Program-made: the position numbers and the translations under genes
In this document: one piece after another, positions 17,069 through 25,640 of the stretch
How positions within the stretch are numbered: position 1 is the stretch's first letter
Layout of the letters: the number at the start of each line of letters is the position of its first letter
Notes under the pieces: generated by a model
Told to the model about the DNA's origin: nothing
The model's database searches: none
What the model saw: only the letters and a program-made list of their open reading frames with translations
Assembly: GCA_016860845.1 (NCBI GenBank)
Contig: BOKF01000022.1
Span: 1-64,000, forward strand
DNA length: 64,000 bases
Source: Chloroflexota bacterium
Lineage (GTDB): Bacteria; Chloroflexota; Anaerolineae; 4572-78; J111
Direction of reading: 5' to 3'

Positions 17069-17220
17069 TCTGTAATTTATAGGACTTACGCATGTCATTC
17101 TGAACGAAGCGCAGCGAAGTGAAGAATCCCTCGAAGGTACGCTTGCAAGAGCCGTTTTGAGGGATTTCTCGCTCCTATCGTCGCTCGAAATGACATGGCC
17201 GCGTAAGTTCTGTAATTTAT
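17069..17220. mobile_element. MITE-like element with 12-bp direct repeats
   Basis: A 128-bp non-coding element (17081-17208) flanked by exact direct repeats TCTGTAATTTAT at 17069-17080 and 17209-17220, as in a target-site duplication. Terminal arms ACTTACGC (17084-17091) and GCGTAAGT (17201-17208) are inverted, followed by ATGTCATT (17092-17099) and AATGACAT (17189-17196). The inner part (GAATCCCT...AGGGATTTCTCGCTC) is also self-complementary. Two related copies lie inside the restriction-modification gene at 20686-20887. It encodes no transposase. Confidence 0.7.
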
Positions 17221-17277
17221 TGTGCTGACCCGATTGTAACATAGGCGGGAAAATAGCGCGAAAATAGAGGAGAGGGG

Positions 17278-17388
17278 AAAGGGGAGGCAGGAAGGCTGGA
17301 GGACCGGAAGGATGGAGGGAAGATTGGGAAAAATTCTAGCTTTCGAGCCGAAGGCCCCTATAGGCGATCTTCCAACCTTCCAATCTTC
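17278..17388. repeat. Octamer repeat and second copy of the dispersed 45-base element
   Basis: GGAAGGCT/GGAGGACC-like octamers are followed at 17341-17385 by the TTCGAGCCGAAGGCC block shared with 6219-6264, ending in complementary CTTCCAA units. With the MITE-like element it fills the 329-base gap 17060-17388, which contains no gene. Confidence 0.6.
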
Positions 17389-18666
17389 CTACTTCAAATG
17401 TTCGTCCAAAAATTCGAGAGTGATCCGATAAATGGCCAGGGTATCTTTGTCGCTGCCTTCGGCCAGGAGGTAATGGCTGGCTCCATCGAAAAAGTGGGCC
17501 TGGTGGGTCACACCGAGCTTGTCCAGTTGGGCCGACAGCAGCTTGCTTTGCTGGAACGGAACGACCTCGTCGGTGCGGCTGTGCATAATGACCAGCGGCG
17601 GCAGGTCGGGCCGGAGGTGGTACAGGCCGGAGTAGCGCCAGTAGCGTATGGGGTCACGGTCCGGCAGACCGAGAGCAATCAACACTTGATCGAGGCCAAA
17701 GGGGGGGATATAGCTGCGCTCTTCCAGCCGCCGCCGCATGTCAAACAGGTCTGTTGGCGGGCCGAGCAGCACGGCTGCTTCATACTTGGAGCTGCGCTCC
17801 AGCAGCCGCTGCACGTGCAAACTGCTGTAGCTGCCACCGAGGAGGGCCAGCCTGGAACCCTCGCTGCCCGGAAATTGTCCGGCCCGGATAAAGTTGACCA
17901 CCCGCTCCAACTCGTCAATATCCGCTTCCAGGTCCAAACTGTAGGCCGGGCCGGTAGCAACAATGGCATAGCCGGCCGCCGCCAGCGGTAAACTGGCGCA
18001 CTCCCAAGCGTCCGCCGGGCCGGGATAAACCACCAGCAGCACCGGCAGGCGGCTGGTCGTCGTGGTGGTCAGGGGAGTGTAATAGAAGGAAGGCTGGTTG
18101 AGCCGGCCTGCGCTGTCGAAGGTGAAGGGTTGGCGGATGGCGCTGGCTTTTAACGGAGCCGGGCAGGTGGGGGTGCTGGACTCGCCAAAGGTCAAATTTA
18201 CGCCGGGAGCGAGTATATGCGGCGGTGCGGCGGGCAGCGTCACATCAGCGATGGTTTCGGCGCCCGGCTCGACCGTCACCCAGCCCCAGCCGCCCAGTTG
18301 CGCGTTTTCGTACCCCGGCGCGCCCGCCACTGGGCGGTATTGGCCGGCGGGCAGGTCGGTAATGGTGTAGCGGCCGTCGGCTTGGCTGCGGGCGCTGTAA
18401 GTCGTGCCGTTCCACCAGGAGACCAGCACCCAGGCCCCGGCCACCGGCTGGCCTTGGATGTCGCGCACCGTACCCCGCAAAATCCCTGGCGCGCCCGGCT
18501 GGGGGTAGCCGACTCGCTGCCACCACCAGGACAAGGCATGATATTGCAGGGTATTCCGGTACGGCCAGATTCCCAGGTTGTCGGTCGTGGCCAGCCAGAA
18601 CAAAGCCGCCAACACAATTAATCCTGCTGTAGCGCCCAGCCATTGTTTGCGGGAAAGTTTCGGCAT
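17389..18666 (-). CDS. Membrane-anchored alpha/beta hydrolase with carboxypeptidase-regulatory-like domain
   Basis: A 425-aa protein with an N-terminal signal anchor (about 9-27), a beta-sandwich of the carboxypeptidase regulatory type (about 65-145: GTVRDIQGQPVAGAWVLVSW and DGRYTITDLPAGQYRP), and an alpha/beta hydrolase domain from about 190. The nucleophile elbow is GGSYSS (Ser about 278), the acid Asp is in SRTDEVVP (about 364) and the His in ASHYLL (about 395), so the triad is complete. It probably acts extracytoplasmically as an esterase or peptidase of the dienelactone hydrolase/prolyl oligopeptidase type. It points the same way as the decarboxylase gene but 329 bases of repeats separate them. 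Confidence 0.82.
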   Translation of the reverse strand: MPKLSRKQWLGATAGLIVLAALFWLATTDNLGIWPYRNTLQYHALSWWWQRVGYPQPGAPGILRGTVRDIQGQPVAGAWVLVSWWNGTTYSARSQADGRYTITDLPAGQYRPVAGAPGYENAQLGGWGWVTVEPGAETIADVTLPAAPPHILAPGVNLTFGESSTPTCPAPLKASAIRQPFTFDSAGRLNQPSFYYTPLTTTTTSRLPVLLVVYPGPADAWECASLPLAAAGYAIVATGPAYSLDLEADIDELERVVNFIRAGQFPGSEGSRLALLGGSYSSLHVQRLLERSSKYEAAVLLGPPTDLFDMRRRLEERSYIPPFGLDQVLIALGLPDRDPIRYWRYSGLYHLRPDLPPLVIMHSRTDEVVPFQQSKLLSAQLDKLGVTHQAHFFDGASHYLLAEGSDKDTLAIYRITLEFLDEHLK

Positions 18667-18866
18667 GGGTCAAGCCTCTTTTCCTAAGGGTGATAGGGTG
18701 ACAGTTGTCACTAAAAGCAATGATATTTGTAACTAACTCCCCCGGAAAAAGTCTGCTATGATGGGGATGATTAATCAAATATCTAATGACTCGTGACGGA
18801 AGATAAAAACAGGCTGCTCTTCCGTTTTGGTCGTTAGCCGGAGGTCTGTAATTTAAGGAGGTTCCG

Positions 18867-19160
18867 ATGAAAGTATGGATTGATCGCGATAAATGTACGT
18901 CCAATCTCTCTGCTTGTCTGTCGTGTTTCGGCCAGTTGGTGCGAACCGGAGTGCCGGATCGGGGCTGCATCGTCAATTCTGAGGACGACGGCTCTGAGGA
19001 TATGACCGTTTACATGCACTCCGACGGCGCCGAGCATGGCCCCTATGTCATTCCCAAAGACGAGCGCGATATGGTCGCCTATGAAGGCTGGGATAAATAT
19101 GTTGACTTTATCCCGGAATTCCGCAAAAACGAAGGGGCACGCCACCAGAAAATAGAATAA
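18867..19160 (+). CDS. Small four-Cys ferredoxin-like protein
   Basis: A 97-aa protein with a very strong ribosome site (AAGGAGG, 5 bases before ATG). The N terminus MKVWIDRDKC resembles the start of 4Fe-4S ferredoxins, but the Cys spacing is C10, C17, C20, C34 instead of CxxCxxC, so a canonical cluster loop is absent. The C-terminal half is acidic and aromatic (YEGWDKYVDFIPEF). It could bind an iron-sulfur cluster or zinc through the four cysteines. It stands alone between divergent and convergent neighbours, so context does not help. Confidence 0.7.
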   Translation: MKVWIDRDKCTSNLSACLSCFGQLVRTGVPDRGCIVNSEDDGSEDMTVYMHSDGAEHGPYVIPKDERDMVAYEGWDKYVDFIPEFRKNEGARHQKIE

Positions 19161-19167
19161 TCAACAA

Positions 19168-19288
19168 GTTATGCGTAATTCGGTTATCAACAGAGCAGAA
19201 CTCGTATTGCGTGTTGCGTAGTCCGTAAACGGAACACGCAACACGCCTCTATAAAAAGGTGCGAGGGTTAATTACGCATAATCCGTTA
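19168..19288. repeat. Palindromic heptamer repeat between convergent genes
   Basis: TTATGCGTAATT near 19169 is mirrored by AATTACGCATAA near 19271; between them CGTATTG/CGTGTTG heptamers pair with AACACGC units. The element occupies almost the whole spacer between two convergent stop codons and may terminate both transcripts. Confidence 0.6.
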
Positions 19289-19289
19289 A

Positions 19290-22200
19290 TCAATAATCGT
19301 ACGACTCTCGTTTCACGGCCCGATAATTGGCATTGAGCGCCGGCTCCAGCAGCACGATGGCCAGAATTCGCCGGGCCATGTGCATGACCTCATAGGCTTC
19401 CTCCGGGTGGAGTGATCTGCCCAAAATTCGCTCTTCCCGGTAGGACAGCCACTTTTTCATGACCTGATATCCCCCGATGGTATAATCCCACACCCTGAGC
19501 GGAACGTTGGCCCAGTAGGCCACCTCGTTGAGAGAGATGTCCAGCGTTGTCTCGCCCAGCACCTGCGCCAGTTGATCCAGACTCAGGCCGAGCGCTGCCC
19601 CGCCCTTTTCAAGGGCCGCTCGCTCTTGCGGGCTAAAATCCCGCTCCACAAAGTGACCGTGGCCGGGCATGGTGATGCCGTCGCGGCCCTCGTAGCCCCA
19701 GCCGGCGGTCAGGGCCAAATCGGTGTTGGGGTCGAGCGAGCCGCCCCCCACCCGGCTGATAACGCCGACTGTCTTTAGCTCCGGGCGAATCTGGCCGGCG
19801 GTGACGCCGGGCACGGGCTTTTCCACGTCCAGCAGGGCGGCGATTTTTTGTCCCAGCGCCGCCGATTTTTGCAGCAGCTTGAGCGTATTAGGTAAGGGAA
19901 TGCGCGGCCAATCCTGGCGCAGCGCCCCTTCATTTTCGCTCAGATATTCGGGCGAGTAGCCGATGGCCAGAGCATGCCAACCCAGCAGACTGGCTGTTTC
20001 CTCGCTGGCTTCGGGATCGTCTATACCGATGGCAGCAAGATACCTGCGAGCCAGGCCGGATAGATTTGCCGGGACCCGATTGGGTAGGTTGTCGAATAAA
20101 GTTTGCTGTTGAATAGACTGTCCCTTGAGAGTGATAGGGAAACAAGCACTACCGGGCCGGGTCAGATGACGGTCGGGTAAGAATTCGGTCACATAAAAAG
20201 GTGTCCCTTCCCGGCTTCTTTCTGCCTTTTTGCGTGAGATCAAAAAGAAATTTCTAGCCTGAGTGAATGAAAATAAATCTTCTCGTTTCTCGTCCAATAA
20301 CTTGGTTTCGGGATGCCAGTACAAGTATCGCCCATCCAACGGACGATAGGCATATCTGACAAAATATCCGCTTTCTAAGCCACGCGATAGAAGTTGTTGG
20401 CGGGTGGTTATTGGATTATATCTGGCCGAAGGTGTCATCAGTGAGGACGCAATCTGGCGAACATCTTCATCTTTCAGAGCCGGGTTAAAATATTGGCGCA
20501 TCCGCTGTTCTAGCTTGGAGCGGTCAATCTCGATTAGATCAATGTCACGACTGGTATTGACACCGGGTGAAGTGGTTGGAAAAAGGTCAACTAGGAGCGG
20601 CCAGGTTAAGTAAGCTGCTTGGACTTGCATCGGCATATAGGGCAAGCCCAATTCGAGGGGAGGCTTTATTGCCTGGTAGCGATGCATGTCATTCCGAGCG
20701 CTAGCGAGGAATCCCTGAGTAACTTCATCTGGGAGTGACCCTGGAGGGATTTCTCGCTCACTGCGTTCGCTCGAAATGACACTGTCCGGTATGTCATTCC
20801 GAGCGCCAGCGAGGAATCCCTGAGCAGTTTCACCTGGGAGTGACTCTGGAGGGATTTCTCGCTCACTGCGTTCGCTCGAAATGACATGGAGGGAATCGAG
20901 TAGTTCCTGCCGTTTGTTTTTGCCCCAAAAATGACGAAACTGCACTTTATCTGTGCCGTTGTGGGTGGCTGTCCTTGTCAACAGGGCAATGGCTGTGCCG
21001 ATGCCGATACCTTCTCGATTAAACTCTGCTGAGAAAACGCTGGGGTCTGGTTCGCCCTGTGGCGTTAGTTTGCCTGTTTTGAATTTGTCCCCGTTCAGAC
21101 AATCAATCCAAATTTGGTCAAACATTTCTAAATACTTTTCGCGCATGCCCGTATGGGACAGGCCGTCGAGCCAGGAGTAATTGGAGATATAGCAGACCAC
21201 GCCTTTACCGCTGCGCTCGACGATCTGGCGCTCGGCCAGGCGGAAGAAACGGACGTAGAGGTCGTTCAAGCCCTGGCCCTGCGGGGCGGGGGCGGCCCTG
21301 GTGGTGCGATAGGCGTCGGTCAGGTCGCGCTCCTCGGCCACGGCCAGCCCGGCGTAGCCGTTGTAGGGCGGGTTGCCCAGCACAACCAGGATTTTGCGGT
21401 TCTGTTTGACGGCGTCGGCGGCGTCGCGCTCGGCTTCGAGGGCGGCCAGGAGGAGGTGCTGCTTGGGGTGATCGGGCGGGGTCCAGCCGGTCAGGGCGTT
21501 GGTCAGGTAGACGCCGGCCCGTTCCCCGTCGGCCAGCGGCGCGCCGAGGCTTTGGAAGAGCAGTCCCAATTGCAGGTGCGCAATGACAAAGGGTGCGGGC
21601 AGAATCTCAAAGCCGAAGACGCGCTCCAGGGCGGCCTTTTTGACACTGTAGGCGCTGAGGGCGTCGCTGCCCTGCTCGCGCTTGGTGGCGGCAATGCGCC
21701 GCAGCACCTCGACCAGGTAAGCGCCGGTCCCGCAGCACGGATCAAGCACATAGACCTGCTCGTCGGCGAGGCCGTCGGCCAGGCCCAACTCTTTCCGCAG
21801 CACTGTGTCCACGCGGGCGACCATGTACTGCACAATTTCCGGCGGGGTGTACCAGACGCCCAGCTCTTTGCGCAGTTCCGGCGAGAAGGCTTGCAGGAAC
21901 GGCTCGTAAAAATACTGGATGGCCTGCCCGGCCTCGAAGCGGCTGAAAAATTCGGCTCGGTCTACCCGGTTGAGGGTATCGCCGGTCCAGTTGAGGACTT
22001 CGATCAGGTTCAGCCCCTGGCTGCCGATGCTGCCGGGCTGGGCCAACTGCCCAAAGAGCGCCTGAATCATCGGCACGCGCAGGTACCAGGCGGCGACCCG
22101 CCAATCGAACTGATCAGCGCGGGCCGGGTTTTCGTTATGCCAGAGCACCCAGGCCGAGAAGATGCCGTAAAAGAGCGTCTGGATCAGCGTCGAGCGGAAA

Positions 22201-22988
22201 AAGCGCTCTCCCTTGGAGCCTTCAAAGGCCAGCCCCAGCGCGTCTTCCAGGGCATCGCGGATGTTGTTGAGAGCCATTTGCAGCGGCGATTCGGGGGCAG
22301 CTAGGTGCGACGCACTTTGAAAGTGCATTGCACCTTCGGCGTCAATCCGCCACTGGGCCTCGCGGGCGTATGAGGCCAGAAACCAGGCCACTTCGGCGGG
22401 AGTGGTCAGGGGGGCGGGGCGGCGCATGACCCGCTTGAGAAAGTCCAACAAACGGTCGCCGTGCTGCTGGGCGGCGGCGTGGGGATGGGCGGCGTCGGCC
22501 CAGAAGCCGGCTTCGGTGGGGACCAGGGTGTAACTTTCCAGTTCAACGGGCCGGCCCTGGGCATCTAAACCCATCAGCACAAATTCGCGGTAATTGGTAA
22601 CCAGCACCTGGTGGTACCGGGTCAGATATTTGACCACCTGCAAGCCGTGAGCGATTTTGCGCAGGTCGGCGCTGGCGCTTTTGATTTCAATCGCGCCGCG
22701 GCCGGGCGGGCTGCTGGGTAGCAAATAGACCTCTGAGGTTTTCAAAACCTCAGAGGTCTTGGCTGCCGAGGTGGTTTTGGGAAACTGGTCGGCGGTGAAG
22801 AGGCCGCCATCGGGCAGGCCCGCGCCGATGTTTTTAAGATTCAGGATGCAGCGCACTTTAGGCTTGAGCGTCTGGCCAACTTCGTCGAGGAGATGGGCGA
22901 GGGGCGGGTAAAAAGAAGTCTCGGCCACACCCGCGCCGGAAGCATAAATAAGGGACAGGCTTTGCAGGTAGGTTTCGAATGGGTGCAT
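19290..22988 (-). CDS. Single-chain restriction-modification enzyme (type IIG-like)
   Basis: A 1232-aa protein with an N-terminal PD-(D/E)xK nuclease (PDGG near 59-62, IEIKS near 99-103), a helical linker, and a gamma-class N6-adenine methyltransferase with SAM motif LDPCCGTGAYL near 414 and catalytic NPPY near 538. The C-terminal ~600 residues probably hold the target recognition domain. It would cut and methylate DNA without partner subunits; no helicase, separate S subunit or REase lies next to it. ATG at 22988 is preferred to the TTG three codons upstream. Two kinds of palindromic repeat are inserted in frame: a 33-bp one in the nuclease domain (22727-22759) and a tandem pair after the methylase core (20686-20887). 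The frame is otherwise intact. Confidence 0.87.
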   Translation of the reverse strand: MHPFETYLQSLSLIYASGAGVAETSFYPPLAHLLDEVGQTLKPKVRCILNLKNIGAGLPDGGLFTADQFPKTTSAAKTSEVLKTSEVYLLPSSPPGRGAIEIKSASADLRKIAHGLQVVKYLTRYHQVLVTNYREFVLMGLDAQGRPVELESYTLVPTEAGFWADAAHPHAAAQQHGDRLLDFLKRVMRRPAPLTTPAEVAWFLASYAREAQWRIDAEGAMHFQSASHLAAPESPLQMALNNIRDALEDALGLAFEGSKGERFFRSTLIQTLFYGIFSAWVLWHNENPARADQFDWRVAAWYLRVPMIQALFGQLAQPGSIGSQGLNLIEVLNWTGDTLNRVDRAEFFSRFEAGQAIQYFYEPFLQAFSPELRKELGVWYTPPEIVQYMVARVDTVLRKELGLADGLADEQVYVLDPCCGTGAYLVEVLRRIAATKREQGSDALSAYSVKKAALERVFGFEILPAPFVIAHLQLGLLFQSLGAPLADGERAGVYLTNALTGWTPPDHPKQHLLLAALEAERDAADAVKQNRKILVVLGNPPYNGYAGLAVAEERDLTDAYRTTRAAPAPQGQGLNDLYVRFFRLAERQIVERSGKGVVCYISNYSWLDGLSHTGMREKYLEMFDQIWIDCLNGDKFKTGKLTPQGEPDPSVFSAEFNREGIGIGTAIALLTRTATHNGTDKVQFRHFWGKNKRQELLDSLHVISSERSEREIPPESLPGETAQGFLAGARNDIPDSVISSERSEREIPPGSLPDEVTQGFLASARNDMHRYQAIKPPLELGLPYMPMQVQAAYLTWPLLVDLFPTTSPGVNTSRDIDLIEIDRSKLEQRMRQYFNPALKDEDVRQIASSLMTPSARYNPITTRQQLLSRGLESGYFVRYAYRPLDGRYLYWHPETKLLDEKREDLFSFTQARNFFLISRKKAERSREGTPFYVTEFLPDRHLTRPGSACFPITLKGQSIQQQTLFDNLPNRVPANLSGLARRYLAAIGIDDPEASEETASLLGWHALAIGYSPEYLSENEGALRQDWPRIPLPNTLKLLQKSAALGQKIAALLDVEKPVPGVTAGQIRPELKTVGVISRVGGGSLDPNTDLALTAGWGYEGRDGITMPGHGHFVERDFSPQERAALEKGGAALGLSLDQLAQVLGETTLDISLNEVAYWANVPLRVWDYTIGGYQVMKKWLSYREERILGRSLHPEEAYEVMHMARRILAIVLLEPALNANYRAVKRESYDY
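20686..20887. repeat. Two tandem in-frame MITE/REP-like copies within the R-M gene
   Basis: Two copies of a roughly 96-base hairpin sequence at 20686-20781 and 20791-20887, with a 105-base period (35 codons). Each starts TGTCATTCCGAGCG and ends CGCTCGAAATGACA, so the ends are inverted. On the coding strand they give two copies of an ISSERSEREIPP...GFLA.ARND segment. The core matches the intergenic MITE-like element at 17081-17208. Confidence 0.8.
22727..22759. repeat. Perfect 33-bp palindrome inserted in frame within the nuclease domain
   Basis: Two perfect 16-base arms (AGACCTCTGAGGTTTT) around a single base. The length equals 11 codons and adds KTSEVLKTSEV between the PD and ExK motifs of the nuclease, where surface loops tolerate insertions. 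Confidence 0.8.
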
Positions 22989-23032
22989 GGTTTGCAAATG
23001 GTAAATACAAACCAGTTCTTTGTCAAGAAAAT

Positions 23033-23058
23033 GGGGCGCTCTGTTTTTAGAGCGCCCC
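23033..23058. other. Strong GC-rich hairpin upstream of the R-M gene
   Basis: Arms GGGGCGCTCT and AGAGCGCCCC around a GTTTTT loop, 45-70 bases ahead of the R-M start codon. On the minus strand it is followed by ATTTTC, so it could attenuate transcription into the gene or terminate read-through. Confidence 0.45.
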
Positions 23059-23185
23059 GTCTAGGAGAGAAAGGAGAACAAAATGAAGGATAGAAGCAAG
23101 GAAACCAACCAACGATGTACCTTTATTGTAACACCCCTGGGTTTGATTTCGGTTTGAATTTGGGAACGAGTTCCTTAAATTTTTG

Positions 23186-23284
23186 AAGGCAGGGGAAGAA
23201 TTGGAGAGCTGGAGGGTTGGAAGGGTGGAAGATTGGCAAGGATGTGTCCAATCCTCCAGTCTTCCACTCTTCCATGCTCCCACA
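23186..23284. repeat. Octamer hairpin repeat before the pentapeptide gene
   Basis: GGAGAGCT/GGAGGGTT/GGAAGGGT/GGAAGATT octamers followed by their TCC-rich complement. It takes up much of the 356-base gap 22989-23344, in which no gene is seen apart from the hairpin at 23033-23058. Confidence 0.6.
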
Positions 23285-23344
23285 TTTTAAGATTTAGCGG
23301 AGTGCCGGTATAATCCGCCTAGTTGCTGTAAGGGAAAAGCTGAG

Positions 23345-24244
23345 ATGAGTGATGCCGAGAATGTTGACCAATTGACAACGCCGGTACTGGACCGAGAGGG
23401 GCAGTATCGGCTGGCTCTGGCCTGGGCTGAAAATGGCCGCGAAGATGATCTGCATGGGTTTGATTTGAGCGGGCGGGACTTGACCCTGGTTGATTTGGCC
23501 GGGGCTAATCTGGCCGGGGCTAATCTGAGTCACGCCAAACTGGCCGGGGCGAATCTGGTTAGAGCGCAGTTGCCTGAGGCTGATTTAAGTGACTCGATCC
23601 TGGCCGATGCCGATCTGACGAAGGCTAATCTGGAACAGGCCCATTTGACCAGGGCGAACTTGCTGCAGGCGCTGCTGACTCAAGCCAACCTGGCCGGGGC
23701 GCGTCTGAGTCTGGCTAATTTGCTGGAAGCCACCCTGATTGGGGCCAACCTGGCCGATGCCGACCTGCGTCTGGGGCAGTTAGGGAAAGCCAGTTTGAAA
23801 GGCGTTGACCTGGCCGGCGCCAACCTGGCCGGGGCGGTATTGGTCGAGGCCAATTTAGCCGGGGCCAGCCTGGTCGGGGCCAAAAATTTGACCGGGGCTA
23901 ACCTGGAAAAGGCCAATTTAAGCCGGGCGAATATGACTAAGGTTAACCTGGCCGGAGCATTTTTGGGTGAGGCGTTTATGGCCGAGGCCAATCTTACGGA
24001 GGCCAACCTGGCCGGCGCCTTTCTGGCCAAGGCTAAACTGACTCGCGCTAATTTGAGTAGGGCCAGCCTGGCCGGGGCGTTTATGGCCGGAGCTGTTTTG
24101 AATGGGGCCAACCTGGCCGGGGCGATTTTGCGCGGCGCGGTGCTGGCTCGAGCGAATTTGTTGGAGGCGAATCTCAGCCGGGCCAGTCTCGAAGGGGCGA
24201 TCTTGAGCGGGGCCATTATGCCCGACGGGACGAAACGGGAGTGA
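23345..24244 (+). CDS. Pentapeptide-repeat protein
   Basis: A 299-aa protein that from about residue 35 to the end is an almost unbroken run of A(D/N)LxX pentapeptides (for example ANLAGANLSHAKLAGANLVR), which fold as a right-handed quadrilateral beta-helix. About 45 full coils' worth of repeats are present; the first 30 residues form a short cap. One off-register step occurs near LVGAKNLTGANLEKAN. Some relatives mimic DNA and protect gyrase, most have no known role. No toxin or quinolone-related gene is adjacent, and the repeat DNA itself is biased (GCCGGGGC-like codons). Confidence 0.92.
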   Translation: MSDAENVDQLTTPVLDREGQYRLALAWAENGREDDLHGFDLSGRDLTLVDLAGANLAGANLSHAKLAGANLVRAQLPEADLSDSILADADLTKANLEQAHLTRANLLQALLTQANLAGARLSLANLLEATLIGANLADADLRLGQLGKASLKGVDLAGANLAGAVLVEANLAGASLVGAKNLTGANLEKANLSRANMTKVNLAGAFLGEAFMAEANLTEANLAGAFLAKAKLTRANLSRASLAGAFMAGAVLNGANLAGAILRGAVLARANLLEANLSRASLEGAILSGAIMPDGTKRE

Positions 24245-24249
24245 GGGGA

Positions 24250-24388
24250 GGGATGGAAGGGAAGATTGGAAGGTTGGAGGAGTGGATAGAGGATGGAAGA
24301 TAGAGGATGGAAGGATGATGGATGCTTGGATGAATTTGGAGCTATTATTCCTTACTCCCTACTTCTTACTCCCTACTCCTTACTCCCC
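24250..24388. repeat. Heptamer repeat cluster
   Basis: GGATAGA/GGATGGA/AGATAGA units followed by TTACTCC/CTACTTC/CTACTCC units, all with a 7-base period, in the spacer between the pentapeptide and CPBP genes. The two halves use different heptamers and are not fully complementary. Confidence 0.6.
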
Positions 24389-24401
24389 GGAATGATTGCT
24401 T

Positions 24402-25364
24402 ATGAATTTGCTGTTTAACCCCAAAAACCATCTCTTTGAACTGGCTCGATCAGGGCAGCGGCTGCCGCATGGGCTTGTGGCGGTGATCTTGAGCTTTGTG
24501 TTTGTGCTGGCCGCGCAGTTCTTGGGGGGAATTCCGGCCCTGCTTATCATTGCTACCCTATCAATGGCCGGGGCTGGTCAGGGATCATTGGCTAATCCTG
24601 AGGCATTGGGGCAACTGCTCATGCCGGATACGGCCTTAGAGCTAACCCTGCTGCTGATCCTGTCTTTTGGCCCTCTTTTTTTACTGCTCTGGGCCTGGCT
24701 GAAATGGTATGAAAAGCGCCCGTTTTGGACGATGGGCCTGGAATGGTGCGGGGCCTGGATTAAATATCTGCGTGGCCTGCTGGTCGGCCTGGGGATGTTT
24801 GCGATTTCGGTGGGGCTTTCGGCGGGATTGGGTTTTATGGCTTTTGAAGAAGGGACGGCCCAGCCGCAGGGCCTGGCGGCGTTAGGAGGTGTGCTGTTGG
24901 TCTTTCTGGGCTGGATAGTCCAGGGGTCGGCGGAAGAAATCCTGGCGCGGGGTTGGCTGCTGCCGGTCATCGGGGCGCGGCACAAACCATGGTGGGGCAT
25001 AATTATTTCGGCGGTTGTTTTTGCCGTTTACCATTCTTTCAACCCAAACGTCAGCCCGATCGCTTTCCTGAATTTGTTCCTGTTTGGCGTGTTTGCGGCC
25101 TTCTATGGGCTGTCTGAAGGTAGCTTATGGGGTGTCTTCGGCATCCACACGGCCTGGAATTGGGCCCAGAGCAACCTCTTTGGCTTGCAGGTCAGCGGGA
25201 TACCCCCGGCTGCGGGGAGTCTTTTCAATTTGATGGAAGCCGGCCCGGATGTCGTCACCGGCGGCCCGTTTGGACCTGAAGGCGGGTTGGCTGTGACGGC
25301 TGTTTTGATTGTCAGCAGCGCCATAGTTTGGCTGGTTAGCCAGCGAGGGAAGCCAAGAAATTGA
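24402..25364 (+). CDS. CPBP-family intramembrane metalloprotease
   Basis: A 320-aa polytopic membrane protein (start ATG 24402; the frame can begin two codons earlier at TTG). It has about eight hydrophobic segments and the three CPBP/Abi signature sites: EEILARG with Glu-Glu and Arg at about residues 174-179, the His of FAVYHSFNP, and HTAWNW near residue 248. These are the zinc-binding residues of Rce1/CAAX-like proteases. Bacterial members mature or degrade small membrane peptides; the substrate here is unknown. No obvious partner gene is adjacent. Confidence 0.88.
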   Translation: MNLLFNPKNHLFELARSGQRLPHGLVAVILSFVFVLAAQFLGGIPALLIIATLSMAGAGQGSLANPEALGQLLMPDTALELTLLLILSFGPLFLLLWAWLKWYEKRPFWTMGLEWCGAWIKYLRGLLVGLGMFAISVGLSAGLGFMAFEEGTAQPQGLAALGGVLLVFLGWIVQGSAEEILARGWLLPVIGARHKPWWGIIISAVVFAVYHSFNPNVSPIAFLNLFLFGVFAAFYGLSEGSLWGVFGIHTAWNWAQSNLFGLQVSGIPPAAGSLFNLMEAGPDVVTGGPFGPEGGLAVTAVLIVSSAIVWLVSQRGKPRN

Positions 25365-25365
25365 G

Positions 25366-25440
25366 GATAGAAGATAGTGATTGGGTCATAGGCCAGGCTT
25401 CCAATCCTCCAGCTTCCGGTCTTCCATCCCCGCCAATCTT
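25366..25440. repeat. Octamer/heptamer hairpin repeat
   Basis: GAGGATAGAAGATAG-type units followed by CCTCCAG/CTTCCGG/TCTTCCA units form an imperfect stem just after the CPBP stop. The remainder of the gap to 25640 shows no gene; GGAGG-like purines precede the MoxR start. Confidence 0.55.
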
Positions 25441-25640
25441 TCCCCTTGACAATCTGCGGCTTGCCAGCCATAATACCCCAACCGAGTTTAAACGATTAGC
25501 CACAGCTAACTGGGGCCGACCTCCGGCCAGTCAATGGACCTAACGCCCACAATCCCTCTCCCTTACCTCCGGTCTGTGTCTCCTCCCTTACCAAACAACT
25601 GCTTAGCTGTGCGCATACCCCCAGAGGAGAAAAAAATTGC

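Noticed and set aside
21153..22304. Long plus-strand frame opposite the R-M gene
   Set aside because: GC-rich antisense shadow; no domain, repeats of Gly/Ala/Gln, and the minus-strand protein has clear motifs.
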